From NCBI RefSeq assembly GCF_033115175.1, contig NW_026909196.1:7378001-7442000 (forward strand): a stretch of DNA of 64,000 nucleotides, written 5' to 3'. The notes beneath the pieces were generated by a model that was not told the origin of the DNA, did no database searches, and saw only the letters and a program-made list of their open reading frames with translations. Position numbers and translations under genes: made by a program. Source of the DNA: Lepus europaeus (lineage: Eukaryota > Chordata > Mammalia > Lagomorpha > Leporidae). Shown here one piece after another: positions 47,342-60,554 of the stretch; position 1 is the stretch's first letter; each line of letters starts with the position of its first letter.

Positions 47342-50300
47342 ATGGCAGGGCAAAGTTACTCCTTCTCAATAGTCACATTGAATGTTAATGGCTTGAACTG
47401 TCCAGTTAAAAGACACCGATTGGCTGATTAGGTTAAGGAACAAAACCCATCTTTTTGCTGCTTACAAGAAACTCATCTTTCCAACAATGATGCATACAGA
47501 CTGAAAGTGAAAGGCTGGAAAAAGATATACCATGCCAACAGAAATGAAAAAAGAACGGGCGTAGCCATCTTAATATCAGACAACATAAACTTTACCACAA
47601 AAACTGTCAGGAGAGACAAAGAGGGGCACTATATAATGATTAAGGGATCCATTCAACAGGAAGATATAACAATTATCAATGTATATGCACCTAATCACAG
47701 GGCACCAGCTTATTTAAAACACTTGTTAAGGGACTTAAAGGGAGACTTAGACACCAATACAATAGTACTGGGGGACTTCAATACTCCACTCTCAGAGATA
47801 GACAGATCAACAGGACAGAAGATCAACAAGGAGACAGCAGATTTAAATGACACTATAGCCCAAATGGATCTAACAGATATCTATAGAACATTTCATCCTA
47901 CATCTAAGGACTTTACATTCTTCTCAGCAGTACATGGAACCTTCTCTAGGATTGACCACATACTAGGCCATAAAGCAAGTCTCAGCAAATTCAAAAGAAT
48001 TAGAATCATACCATGCAGCTTCTCAGACCACAAAGGAATGAAATTGGAAATTAGCAACTCGGGAATCCCCAGAGCACGTGCAAACACATGGAGATTGAAC
48101 AACATGCTCCTGAATGAACAACAGGTCATAGAAGAAATTAAAAGAGAAATCAAAAATTTTCTGGAAGTAAATGAGGATAACAGCACAATTTACCAAAACC
48201 TATGGGATACAACAAAAGCAGTGTTAAGAGGAAAATTTATATCAATAGGTGCCTACATCAAGAAATTGGAGAGGCACCAAATAAATGAGCTTTCAAGTCA
48301 TCTCAAGGATCTAGAAAATCTGCAGCAAACCAAACCCAAACCCAGTAGAAGAATGGAAATAATTAAAATCAAAGAGAAATCAACAGGATTCAATCCAAAA
48401 AAAAAATTACAAAAAATCTGCCAAACGAGCAGCTGGTTTTTTGAAAAAAATAAACAAAATTGACACCCCATTGGCCCAACTAACTAAAAAAAAGAAGAGA
48501 AAAGACCCAAATCAATAGGATCAGAGATGAAATGGGAAACATAACAACAGACGCCACAGAAATAAAAAGAATCATCAGAAATTACTACAAGGACTTGTAT
48601 GCCAGCAAACAGGGAAATCTATCAGAAATGGACAGATTCTTGGACACATACAACCTACCTAAATTGAGCCAGGAAGATATAGCAAACATAAACAGACCCA
48701 TAACTGACACAGAAATTGAAACAGTAATAAAGGCCCTCCCAACAAAGAAAAGCCCAGGACCAGATGGATTCACTGCTGAGTTCTACCAGACATTTAGAGA
48801 AGAACTAACTCCAATTCTTCTCAAACTATTCAGAGCAATCGAAAAAGAGGGAATCCTCCCAAATTCTTTCTATGAAGCCAGCATCACCTTAATTCCTAAG
48901 CCGGAAAAAGATGCAGCATTGAAAGAGAATTACAGACCAATATCCCTGATGAACATAGATGCAAAAATACTCAATAAAATTCTGGCCAATAGAATGCAAC
49001 AACACATCAGAAAGATCATCCACCCAGACCAAGTGGGATTTATCCTTGGTATGCAAGGATGGTTCAACGTCCGCAAAACAATCAACGTAATACACTACAT
49101 TAACAGACTGCAGAAGAAAAACCATATGATTCTCTCAATAGACGCAGAGAAAGCATTTGATAAAATACAACACCCTTTCATGATGCAAACTCTAAGCAAA
49201 CTGGGTATGGAAGGAACATTCCTCAATACAATCAAACAATATATGAAAAGCCCACGGCAAACATCCTATTGAATGGGGAAAAGTTGGAAGCATTTCCACT
49301 GAAATCTGGTACCAGACAGGGATGCCTACTCTCACCACTGCTATTCAATATAATTCTGGAGTTCTAGCCAGAGCTACTAGGCAAGAAAAAGAAATTAAAG
49401 GGATACAAATTGGGAAGGAAGAACTCAAACTATCCCTCTTTGCAGATGATATGATTCTTTATTTAGGGGACCCAAAGAACTCTACTAAGAGACTACTGAA
49501 ACTCATCAAAGAGTTTGGCAAAGTAGCAGGATATAAAATCAATCCACAAAAATCAACAGCCTTTGTATACACAGGCAATGCCACGGCTGAGGAAGAACTG
49601 CTAAGATCAATCCCATTCACAATAGCTACAAAAACAATCAAATACCTTGGAATAAACTTAACCAAGGACGTTAAAGGTCTCTACGATGAAAACTACAAAA
49701 CCTTACAGAAAGAAATAGAAGAGGATACCAAAAAATGAAAAAATCTTCCATGCTCATGGAATGCGAGGATCAATATCATCAAAATGTCCATTCTCCCAAA
49801 ATCAATTTATACATTCAATGCAATACCAATCAAGATACCGAAGACATTCTTCTCAGATCTGGAAAAATTAATGCTGAAATCATATGGGGAGACAGAAGAC
49901 CTCGAAGAGCCAAAGCAATCTTGTACAACAAAAACAAAGCCGGAGGCATCACAATACCAGATTTCAGGACATACTACAGGGCAGTTGTTATCAAAACAGC
50001 ATGGTACTGGTACAGAAACAAACGGATAGACCAATGGAACAGAATAGAAACACCAGAAATCAATCCAAACATCTACAGCCAACTTATATTACATCAAAAA
50101 TCCAAAACTAATCCCTGGAATAAGGACAGTCTATTCAATAAATGGTGCTGGGAAAATTGGATTTCCATGTGCAGGAGCTTGAAGCAAGACTCCTACCTTC
50201 CACCTTACACAAAAATTCACTCAACATGGATTAAAGACTTAAATCTATGACCCGAAACCATCAAATTATTAGAGAGCATTGGAGAAACCCTGCAAGATAT

Positions 50301-51166
50301 AGGTACTGGCAAAGACTTCTTGGAAAAGAACCTGGAAGCACAGGCAGTCAAAACCAAAATTAACTACTGGGATTGCATCAAATTGAGAAGTTTCTGTACT
50401 TCAAAAGAAACAGTCAGGAAAGTGAAGAGGCAACCCACAGAATGGGAAAAAATATTTGCAAACTATACTACAGATAAAGGGTTGATAACCAGAATCTACA
50501 AAGAAATCAAGAAAATCCACAACAACAAAACAAACAACCCACTGAAGAGATGGGCCAAGGACCTCAATAGACATTTTTAGAAAGAGGAAATCCAAATGAC
50601 CAACAGACACATGAAAAAATGTTCAAGATCACTAGCAATCAGAGAAATACAAATCAAAACCACAATGAGGTTTCACCTCACCCCAGTTAGAATGGCTCAC
50701 ATTCAGAAATCCACCAACAATAGATGCTGGAGAGGAGGTGGGGAAAAATGGACAGTAACCCACTGTTGGTGGGAATGCAAACTGGTTAGGCCACTATGGA
50801 AGTCAGTCTGGAGATTCCTCAGAAACCTGAACATAACCCTACCATACAACCCAGCCATCCCACTCCTTGGAATTTACCCAAAGGAAAATAATTTGGCTAA
50901 TAAAAAAAGCCTTCCACACATTAAAGTTTATTGCAGCCCAATTCACAATAGCTAAGACCTGGAACCAACCCAAATGCCCATCAACAGTAGACTGGATAAA
51001 GAAATTATGGGACATGGACTCCATAGAATACTATACAGCAGTAAGGAACAATGAAACCCAGACTTTTGCAATAAGATGGAGGAATATGGAAAACATCATG
51101 CTGAGTGAATTAAGCCAGTCCCAAAGAGACAAATATCATTTGTTTTCCCTGATTGGCGACAACTGA
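47342..51166 (+). pseudogene. L1 ORF2 (endonuclease and reverse transcriptase), broken
   Basis: From ATG 47,342 the endonuclease domain is recognisable (SIVTLNVNGLN; later GDFNTPLSEID and FSDHKGMKLEI) but TAG at 47,429-47,431 interrupts it. The frame is lost near 48,440 in an A-run. RT continues at 48,532-49,272 ([23 protein letters not shown]), shifts near 49,255, resumes through [14 protein letters not shown] and the catalytic FADD box (about 49,440), then shifts again near 49,735. The cysteine-rich 3' part (HCWWECK, 50,763) follows after stops near 50,248 and 50,578, and the frame ends at about 51,166. At least two stops and three frameshifts, so no functional protein. Confidence 0.9.
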
Positions 51167-52590
51167 GCACCAAAGGGGAAACCTGTTGAAGTGAAATGGA
51201 TACTATAAGAAACAATGACCTGATCAGCTCTTGTCCTGACTCTAGATGTACAATGTAATACTTTATCCTTTTTAGTATTTATTGTTGTTGTTGTTGTTCT
51301 AGTACTAGTGGTTGAACTCTGTAATTAACACACAATTATTCTTAGGTGTTTAAATCTTAACTGAAAAGTGATCCCTGTTAAATATAAGAGTGGAAAAAGA
51401 GAGGGAGGAGATGTACAATTTGGGACATGCTCAATCAGACTTGCCCAAATGGTGGAGTTATAAATATGCCAGAGGATTCCAATGCAGTCCCCTCAGGGTG
51501 GCATGTACCGATACCATCTCACTGGTCCAAGTGATGGGTTTCAGTTCACAATTGATGGCTCTGATAGGTCTGGGAGTCAAAGGGATCACACAGGCAAGAC
51601 AAGTGTCTGCTAATACTAACTGATAGAATCAAAAAGGGAGAGAAGGATCCAGCAAGGGAAGTGGGATACACAGCAGACTCATAGAATGGCAGATGTCCTA
51701 AGCAGCACTCTGGCCTCAGAATCAGCCCTTAAGGCATTTGGATCTGGCTGAAGAGCCCATGAGAGTATTGTAGGCATGGAAAGTTAAGATACCATGGAAA
51801 GAAAAAAAAGAAGACCTAAATGAAAGATCTCTGCGAGTGAGATCCCAGTGGAAAGAACGGGGCCATCAAAGATGGAGGTACCTTTCTCTGAAGGGAGGAG
51901 AGAACTTCCATTTTGACTATGACCCTGTCGGAATAAGATCAAAGTCAGAGAATTCTAAAGGCTTCCATAGCCTTGGCAACTCATGACTAGAGCCTAGGGA
52001 GATTACTGACGCCATAAACAAGAGTGCCAAATTGTTAAGTCAGCAACAGGAGTCATTGTGTACTTACATCTCATATGGGAGCTGTCCTTAATGTGTTGTC
52101 TAATGTGCAGTGATGCTATAACTAGTACTGAAACAGTATTTTTACACTTTGTGTTTCTCTGTGGGTGCAAACTGATGAAATCTTTACTAATGATATACAG
52201 AATCGATCTTCTGTATATAAAGATAATTGGAAATGAAAAAAAAAACAAACAAACCTGGTGTTAAATTTGAAATGGCATAGAAAATTAATTAATTTAAAAA
52301 AATATTATGTAGGATCTCTGTCTTTAATGTGCTGTACACTGTTATTTAATGCTATAACTAGTACTCCAACAGTATTTTTTTTTTACTTTGTGTTGTTATA
52401 TGGGGCAAACTGTTGAAATCTTTACTTAATATATACTAAACTGATCTTCTGTATATAAAGAGAATTGAAAATGAATCTTGATGTGAATGGAAGGGGAGAG
52501 GGAGCGGGAAAGCGGAGGGTTGCGGGTGGGTTGGAGGTTACTTTGGAAATTTATATTCATTAAATAAAAGTTTAATAAATGAAAAGAAAA
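51167..52590 (+). other. L1 3' UTR with an internal tandem duplication
   Basis: Contains a (TTG)n-like tract at about 51,281-51,299, a segment shared in reverse with 29,885-30,785, and then two related 3' ends in tandem. The first ends in AATTGGAAATG plus an A-run at 52,225-52,245, the second in the A-tail at 52,590. The G-rich block GGAAGGGGAGAGGGAGCGGG is present only in the second. Confidence 0.8.
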
Positions 52591-55307
52591 AAAAACCTGA
52601 CTCTTGATGGACAGTATCCCTGGACAATAAGAAGTTTTGAAGATGACACAGCTGTGCACTTAACTCTAAGTCAGGCTCATACACTCAGAGAAGACCAGGG
52701 TGACAGGGACACTGGACACTGCAGCCTTTGTGCCAAGCCTAAATAAATGGGCAGAGCAGCAAAGAAACAGGCCCTTGAAGGGAAAAGACAGAATGTGGCA
52801 GCAAGGTGGCAGCCTAGGGGCAGTGTGGGATGCAGGGCTAAGGAAGTGCTAGGTGAGGGCTGAGCGACTTTCCCAGGAAGACCAGGCCTTGGGAAGCCCT
52901 GGTCTCCTCCATGTGTTTTGAGCAGGGGAAAACTCATCGCTGAGGAGCCATGTATCTGATCCCAGGCTGTGGATGGGTCTTAGGTAGTTGCTGCCATGGC
53001 CAGGGTGGAACGGGCAAGAGAGGCATATCCTGGAGCCTGAGGCAGGGAGGGGCTGTAGGGGCAGGCACATCTTCTGTTCTTCCTTGTTCACCTCCCGGGT
53101 CACAGCAGATGGCAGAGTTGGAAAGAACTGATAGGTGGGGCCACCACCTAACACGGAGGGAAGAAGCCATTTCCCAGAGAGTCTTTGCTCTCCCGGGCTT
53201 CCTCAAACCCAGACCAGGTCATTAGGGGCTGTATAGCCAGCTGCCTTGTGATCCAGAGCAGGGGTTAATCCAGGCTACTTCTGTCCCCATCATCATGGGG
53301 CCATTGTCTCAACCTCATCCATGAGTGCTGCACTGAGGGCCACAAGAGCACATGAAGGGGTGTGGATTCCTGTCCTGCCAGGCCCACACACCTCATGTAA
53401 CCTATGTGCCTGCTAGTATGAGTGAGCTGCCCCATGGGGCTGGGCTCTCTGCATTCTTCCACTCTCACCACCAAAACAGCCCAGCAATGTATGGTGGGAA
53501 AATTGAGGGACACCTGGTGGCATCTCAGTGCAGCAGGCATGCCATGAGGTGACAGTGATAAAGACACGAACTAGTATTTTGTGCTTCAGATGAGGAGTTT
53601 CTAGTCCTGGGGGTCTTGGAGCATGTGCATCTTGGGCACACAAGTGTAATGCAACAGAAGAACACGTGAGCATCCTAAAGCAGAAGAGAGCTCATCCTCC
53701 CCTGTGTGTGCAGTGAGGAGGCAGCCTGAGCTGGAGCCCATGAGTCTGGGCATAAGCTGCTGGGTCCCTAACTTCTGCAGAGCCAGTGGTGACCACAACA
53801 GGCCAAGGTGCTGGAAGGGCTGAGCTGCTGCTAAGAGTGACCCCTGCATCCCTCAGGAGTGGGTGTCCTTGCGATTGGCACTATGGGCAGCTGCAGGCTC
53901 CTGACCCACATGTGCTGTCCCTGTGCTTTTTGTCAGCAGAGCCGGTGTTACCAGCATGTGGACCAGGTGCCGGTGCAGAGGATTTCCCAGTGCTTTGTGC
54001 CTTAACCTCTTGTCAGTGGCCAGGACAGAGTCCTTGTTTCTGCTCTGGACAGTCTGGGTTCTGACAACTTGGACTCCTACACTGGTGGCGATCAGCTGTG
54101 CTCCACTGCCCACTGGCAAGGATGACTGCCTGTGCCCGACACCTAAAGCACCATTGAGGAGTAGCAGGAACAGAGCAAGAAGGGACAGCTGGGTCAGCAA
54201 TGCTGGTATGGGGCCTGTCAAAGGACAGGAGGTTGCACCCCCAGGAGTCCCAGTTCAAGTCATTGCAGGGGCAGCAGTGGAGTTGGGGACCTCAGGAAGA
54301 TGGACAGGCAGGTAGGGGGTTCCCTGTGCCACCTTGTATTCAAATAAAGAGGCCTTCACAGCTGTTCTATAATAAAATTACATCGTAGGAAAAGGAGGAG
54401 GGACAGGAAGTACAGGTTTCCTGGGACTTTGGACCTTTCCAGTAAGTGGTAGAAGGCACCTGCACCACTGGTTCATGGCACCCCTCCAAGCCCTGCCATC
54501 TCTACCTGGGCCCCAGCCCCACTTCTGGTGCCCTTTAATGAAGCCAGGGCTGACTACCCTGACTGCTCCCACAGCAGAACACTAATTGTGACTGGTTGGC
54601 AGGATTCTGTGATGTCACAGTCACTGAGGACTACACATCTGGGGTGTGGGGCAACCAGTGGCCAGTAGTGCATCTAATGCCAAACTGACTTGTTGTTGGT
54701 AGCATAGGCAAGAGGCATGCTTGGTAGAAGTGGACGTATTTGCAACAGAGGTCAGTGGGACTTATTCTCTGCTTGTGCTGTAATGTGGGGAAGGTTGTTC
54801 CCAAGAGGATGGCACTGGTTTCAACCAACTGTTTTCCATGTGTGATGTCACTGAGCTCTCAGTGGTACCCCTGTATGCACAACATGTACAGTCATCTCAG
54901 TCCTCACCATCTGCTGGTCACGAGTTGTGAATGTGCCTTTGTGTGAGTCCATGTTGACAACAGGTCAAAGACTAGGTGTTCTGATTAGCTGTTATCTATG
55001 GTAGGGACAATGAGGCTGGATCTAAGAGCTCCAGAGATGTGGGAGCCACGAATGGGGCAGGCAGACCCCTGTGCTTGTGCTCCCTGGAGGAGCATCCTTC
55101 TTAAAAGCAGGGGAGGTGAGACAGGGATTATCCCTGCCTCATCTTCCCTAGTCCTTGTGCTCTGTTTGAGTCATCCTCCTAGGACCTGGCCACCAGGTTC
55201 TCACCTGTCTGTGGGGCTGTCTCCCCCACCCATGGGGAAGGATCTCGGGGGCAGCACTTCCTGTGGGCTCTCCTGTACTGAGGCACTATCATGTCTGTGT
55301 TTGACAG
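52591..55307. other. GC-richer DNA before the TBC pseudogene, no gene recognised
   Basis: 2.7 kb with no SINE, LTR or L1. Frames of 60-130 codons occur on both strands but lack domain signals and overlap each other. Could hold upstream non-coding exons or promoter of the TBC gene. Confidence 0.5.
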
Positions 55308-55380
55308 GAAGGATGTGAATGCCCTGAGGATCCAGAGGGCCCAGAATTAGCACTGATCATCGTCCAGTATGAGCAGGGTG
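55308..55380 (+). pseudogene. TBC pseudogene, possible first coding exon
   Basis: After the acceptor GTGTTTGACAG one frame reads LALIIVQYEQGAG, resembling the family's N-terminal IIxKYEQGHRAG. Exon end uncertain. Confidence 0.45.
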
Positions 55381-57340
55381 CTGGGAAAAGGCAGGTCTCT
55401 GCCTTGGGTGTTGTGCTTGTGAGAGCAGGACCCATCCCTCCCTGGAAACTAAGAGGAGGGAGGGTGGCTCAGCTCTCCCAGTGACTGAGCACCCTGGGCT
55501 TCTCACATGGGTCCCCTGGTGGCTCAGGGGTGCATAGAAGCGGCACTGTTTGAACCTGAAGAAGAGGACAATGAGAGCTGTTGCCTCGTCCCAGACAGGC
55601 TTGGATTCCTGCAGTGAGTCCTCCACATCCCAGCTCACCCAAGGGCAGAGATTGGTTTTAGAAACCCTCACCATGAGGCAGCACACCTGTCCCCAGGTCC
55701 TGCCCTGAGCCAAGCAGCTTTCACAAGTAAGGTAAGCATTTGCTAGAACTGAATGACCCAGCGAGTGACTTAGGACAACAGGCAAGGATGGAGTTGGATG
55801 TGGGGCTGGCACTGGGCATTCATTCTGAGGCCTGCTTCTGTTAAGTAGAGGAGGCAGTCTGAGGGTCTGGCCCTGCTCCAGGGGATACAACCTGGACAGA
55901 GCTGTGTCCACAGGGTCAGAGCACCAGCCTGGCAGGTGAGCCATTGTTCAGCAGGTGTGTGAATCTCAATGGCTGTGGTAAAGGCTTATTGAGGCTGGGC
56001 CTGAGGGACAGCCAGGGGTGTGGCCCCTGGGGTTATGATCCCACAGTACAGACTAGGGTTGGGTGGATTGTAGCTATGGGCCCTCCCCCTAGGTCATTGC
56101 AGGGTGGAGTGGGACCTGGGGGCAGAGGCCAGGCTTGAAGACTATTCCCACAGTGGTCTAGAACAGCAGAGATGCCCTGTGGTTGGAAGGTGGGCTTCAG
56201 TGACCAGGAAAGAAGAAGCTCTGGACTGTCTCTGGTCATGTCTCAGCAGTATGCCTTAGAACTGGGATTAGGGGGTTCTGGCTCCACATTGTGACAGAAC
56301 CGGGAGATAAAGAAGGGACCGACTGATGAAGAGATGGCCACGATCTCGGCTGACAGAGGGGTGAGGTGGGGAGCAGGCACCTCAGGAGGCTGTGCACAGG
56401 GGAAGAGGGTGGGTGAGGGGGAATTCTGGGGCAAGGGTGTTGGTCCCAGATGCCATGAACCAGAGTGCAAGCTCACAGAACTAAGCAGCCCTCAGGCAGG
56501 CCAGCCAGGCTCAGTTAATTCCAGGGTGACCTTTTTGGAGAGCTGATGTCAGAAGACAGCTTCCTCACCCCTGGGCAGCCTGTCTCTTCTCAGGAGAGCA
56601 ACCGCACAGTAGCTGCTACACACCCAGGAAGATGTGCCTATGACAGGCCTGGAGACCCCTACTGACAGGAAAGTCATGTGCCTGGCCCTGGGCTCCCTGT
56701 GCTCAATGTCACCAGCCCCTTCTAGGTGTCTGCTGGCTTGATGGCCACAGCCTCCTTTCCCTTCTCAATCCCCTGGGCTGAGATGATCTTGTTGGTTTTA
56801 CCCACTAGGGAGGTAGAAATATCTGATCTTGTCACCTGTCCTCAAGTCTACTGCCCTTGCTTTCCAGTGAGCAAAAGCTGCCTGGGACAGCACCCAGGAG
56901 GCAAACGTAAGACCAAATCCTTTCTGTGGGACAGTCATCCTGGAAGCAGAGCTGGGCAGGGGGAACGTGGGTCTCAGCAGTTGTTACATGAAGAGACATA
57001 ATATCCTGTACATGCAGAATTTACACAGCCCCTGCTGAAATCTTAACACACTCATCTGTCCCTAAACTGAGCCACAGCTCTGGGTTCTCTGCCTGTTGAC
57101 TACCATAACCAATTAACATGATTGGGATTGCCTGACTGTAGCTCAGAGGCTCTGCCCTGAGGACAAGGTGTGCTTGGGTCAGAGGTCAGGGCACTGCTGT
57201 ACTCCCAGAAGATCTGGGGCTCATGGCTTGTGCCTTTTCCAGTTCCTTCCATTTGAGTGCCCACACATTCCTGAGCTTCATCCAAAGGCCACTCTCAGAG
57301 GCCTGCACCTGAAATCACACTATTTTCTTTCCTTTTCCAG

Positions 57341-57421
57341 TGTAAACGTTATGAGTTCTACAGACTCCAAAAGTAGGTGAAAATGCTGAAAAATTATAGC
57401 AAATATTGCAGCAGTGAGAAG
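57341..57421 (+). pseudogene. TBC pseudogene exon with nonsense codon
   Basis: 81 bp, acceptor CCTTTTCCAG, donor GTACCG. Reads LQK-stop-VKMLKNYSKYCSSEK, the segment just before the TBC domain, with the conserved tryptophan replaced by TAG. Confidence 0.78.
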
Positions 57422-57844
57422 GTACCGTGGAGATGAAGGCCCCTTGGGACCACTGTGAGCAGAGTTGAGATGACTGGTGCTATTGCCGTGCTAGGCACCT
57501 CCTGCATCTCAGATGCCCAGAGGAAACTGTCCAGCCCCTAAGTACACAGGTCATCCACACCCCTTTCCCATACGTGAAGGACATGGTAAAAAATCTGATG
57601 TCACTGCTGAAGACAGTTCTAGATGCAGGGCCTGGTGCCTGGTATGGAGCAGTCAGTGCACCGCAGAGCCTGTGCCTCTGAGACTTCAGCCCTCTTGTTA
57701 CTATAGGTCTCACAGATCCCCTGGCTGCTAAGACAGCATGGAGCTCCTGGCTTCCCACTCCTAATGCCACATCCTGTACAGCCTCCTCAGAGAGGGCATG
57801 TCACCACCCACCAGAGGTTCCTCTTTCCTCTACTTTCATCATAG

Positions 57845-57941
57845 ATTCTACAAAGGAATCCCTGCCCAGGCTGGAGGGAAGGTGTGGGTCCTGATTTTGG
57901 ATGTGCACAACAACAAGGCCCAGAATTTGGGCAAATACATG
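57845..57941 (+). pseudogene. TBC pseudogene exon, start of TBC domain
   Basis: 97 bp between TTCATCATAG and GTATGG. Encodes FYKGIPAQAGGKVWVLIL and then DVHNNKAQNLGKYM, the YKGIP...RGxVW block (the RG is GG here). Frame open. Confidence 0.85.
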
Positions 57942-59076
57942 GTATGGCTCTGACTCACCTTAGGGAGCCCAGTCTGCTCAGGCCTTGTCGGGAGTCTGTG
58001 TCTCCCATGGTGGTGGTGGGGGTCTCTCATTAAGATCTTGGAGGCCTTCTCCCCATCCTGCCTACCTCTCCCTGGACACTCCTCAAGGTCTCTTCCATGT
58101 CGCCCCAGACCCAGCTGGGCCTGGACATCTGTGCTTCCTGTCTTTCTCCCTATTTGGCTTACCAGGGCAGCTTGGTGCAAGGCGGGCTGGGAGAAATTGC
58201 TAGGTTCATGATGGGCAATGGTCTCTTGGCAGGAGATCACAGTAGTGTGTGCTATAGACCCTCCCCATACTCTGTGCTAAGAAGGTCTGCACACACCTGG
58301 CCTGCCCTCCCCTAGGTCTGCTCTCACCTGGGCCTGCCCATATCTGGCCCTGCCTTCATGTGGCCCTTGCCATTGCTATTGCCAGGAGTGGCTGGTCCAA
58401 TTGTCAGACTCAGTTCTCAGCTGCTGCTGGGATTTGTGGGTGCTAAGGCCTGAGTGAGCAGAGGGTTGGCAACTGCAGCTGGCTCTCATATTCACTGGCT
58501 ACCATCAGGTAGCAGGGCACAACTGGCATGGCCAACTGCGCCCTCCACCAAATCTCAAGTTTGGTGCTGGCCCTGGAGGCTGGACCTGGAGATAGTCATT
58601 GCCCAGGATCAGCTCAAAGACAAGGGCAGCTTCTTATGTCTTGATGGGCCCCTCCAGCAGGGGCAGCATTGAGGAGTGTCAGGGCGTGACTTACTCCTGT
58701 AGGGCAGGGCCTGGGGTGCCCATGAGGAAGATCTGAGGCCTGATTGGGTCCAGGCTGAGTCTGTGCAGGGAAGTATAGTATGCAGGCAGGGGGTAGTGCA
58801 CAGGGCACTTACAGAGCCCCTGAATGATGCTGACCACAGGGGATCCTCAGTGGTCTTCTCCGCCGTGATGCTGGCACATTGTGGGGGGGGTGGTTTGTAG
58901 GCACTAAGGTGAGTGAGGACCCATGAACCTCTCTCCTCTTGAGACCCTGAAGGGAATGAGCTTCCTGCAGAGATCTCTCTCACCAGGAAGAGCTGATGTG
59001 GATTTGGGATACATGTGTGGCAGAAGGGGTTTTATAGTTTTAAAGGTGGTTCCTCCCTCTTGGACCTGCCCTGCAG

Positions 59077-59191
59077 GAGATAAAGGAGCAGGCCAGGCTG
59101 TGATCAAACCAGATCCAGAAGACTGACTTGGCCATGACATCGACATTTAGAAATTACCTGATGTTCAAAAAAGATATGGAATCAAGTGATG
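59077..59191 (+). pseudogene. TBC pseudogene exon, arginine-finger region
   Basis: 115 bp after CTGCCCTGCAG, ending at GTATGAG. Reads EIKEQARL-stop and then IQKTDLAMTSTFRNYLMF; the arginine finger is absent, and a one-base shift in the A-run at 59,167-59,172 changes the frame. Confidence 0.75.
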
Positions 59192-60503
59192 GTATGAGTT
59201 GGAAGGGCCCCAGAGGATGGGGAGGAGCAAGAGTCCTGGGGTACGTGGGGTTCCTGGGAGAGACTTGGTTACAACCCTAAGCGCAGTTCATTTAAGACAG
59301 AAAATAATGGATCCATGGGCCTCTTTTTTATTATGTATTCTTTACAAAAGACACTTTGGAGAGAATGAAATGAAAATAAACACAATGAGAGACAATATTA
59401 AAAATGATATCTAATAAAAAGTTATATTTCTAGAATATACAAAGAATCCTCAAACTCAATATCAAGAAAGCAGTGGACAGCCTCCCAGCACCCTAGGGAT
59501 ACAGGCTCAGGAGGGACACTTTGTGAAAGCACACACAATTCATCCAATCGACATATGAACACACGCTTAGTACCTAAGTCACAATCGGTACCAGTACACA
59601 GCTATTAGAAGCGATGAAATGTAACCACTGAGGATACCGGGTGCTCTTGGGAATGTGTGGTGAGCACTACTCTGGTTCATTGCTAGGAGCAGCACACAAT
59701 GGTCCAGGCACTCAGCAGCACAGCAGGGCGGTTTCTCACAGATAAACACAAGCCTTCCATATTAACCCACAACACACATGTACATTTACCTGACCATTAG
59801 AAAACAGGTGCACAGAAAACCCTCATGCAAGAATCAGTGTTGTACTCACAATCAGTGCTCACAATCACAAAACACGGGAAGCAGCCTGGATGATGTTCAG
59901 CAGGAAATTGTTAAGTAATCTCTGTTACATCTAAATCTTAGAATAGCATTCAGGACAAGGCACAGGGCTCTGGGCCAACCTGAATGAATCTCAAGTACAT
60001 CCTGCTAGGAGAGAAGTGTCCCTCAAAGTCTACACAGGCTGCAATCCACCCATAGGACATCTGCAAGGAGCCAAGCCCAGGGCAGAGAACAAGGCATTGG
60101 TGGCCACAGGCTTGTAGGATGTGCAGAATTTGGCCACAGAGGGCCCAGAGGAACTGGTAGGCCAGATGAACTTCTCTCTGCATGACTGAACTGGCTCTTG
60201 GAAGGCTAACTCTCCATGGCACTGAGACCCGTGGAACCCTGACACTCCCACAACAGGACACTCCCCTGTGCACCTAAAGGAAATGAAATTTCATGCAACT
60301 GCACCCCCGAGATTTGTGCGTGTCATTGTAGACAGCTCTCACCTAAACAGTAGACTAACATGCAGGTGCCTTGAGGACATCATTGCTTATTTGTCAGAGA
60401 ATTTCATGGACCCTGCATGTTGCTATCAGATCTTTTAGGCAAAGCTGCACTGAGAGCTTCAGCAGGAAAGCAAGAAGCATAACCTTTGTCTTCTCTCTTC
60501 CAG

Positions 60504-60554
60504 GCGATGGACTTTGTTTGAAATTCTAATGGCCTTCTCTGTGTACAACACTGT
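60504..60554 (+). pseudogene. TBC pseudogene short exon
   Basis: After TCTCTCTTCCAG the frame reads RWTLFEILMAFSVYNTVS, matching the QxxLFxILxAYSVYNxE segment. Donor unclear; GTATTC at about 60,557 is the best candidate. Confidence 0.65.

Larger units (their letters stand above)
45490..52590 (+). mobile_element. Near full-length rabbit L1 (about 7.1 kb)
   Basis: Starts with GGGGGCGGAGCCAAGATGGC, the expected L1 5' end, and ends with TTCATTAAATAAAAGTTTAA plus an A-rich tail. Order: 5' UTR (to 46,286, with a (GA)n tract at about 46,003-46,028 and an A-run near 46,200), ORF1, ORF2, long 3' UTR. The 3' UTR contains two related segments in tandem (about 52,080-52,245 and 52,330-52,480), both with CTATAACTAGTACT and CTTCTGTATATAAAGA, separated by an A-run. 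I could not find a clear target duplication. Confidence 0.93.

Noticed and set aside
53786-54315. Overlapping open frames on both strands as exons
   Set aside because: Frames overlap one another on both strands, and none shows splice signals with a recognisable protein.
55357-55944. 195-codon minus-strand open frame as a gene
   Set aside because: No recognisable domain, low-complexity composition, and opposite to the TBC relic.
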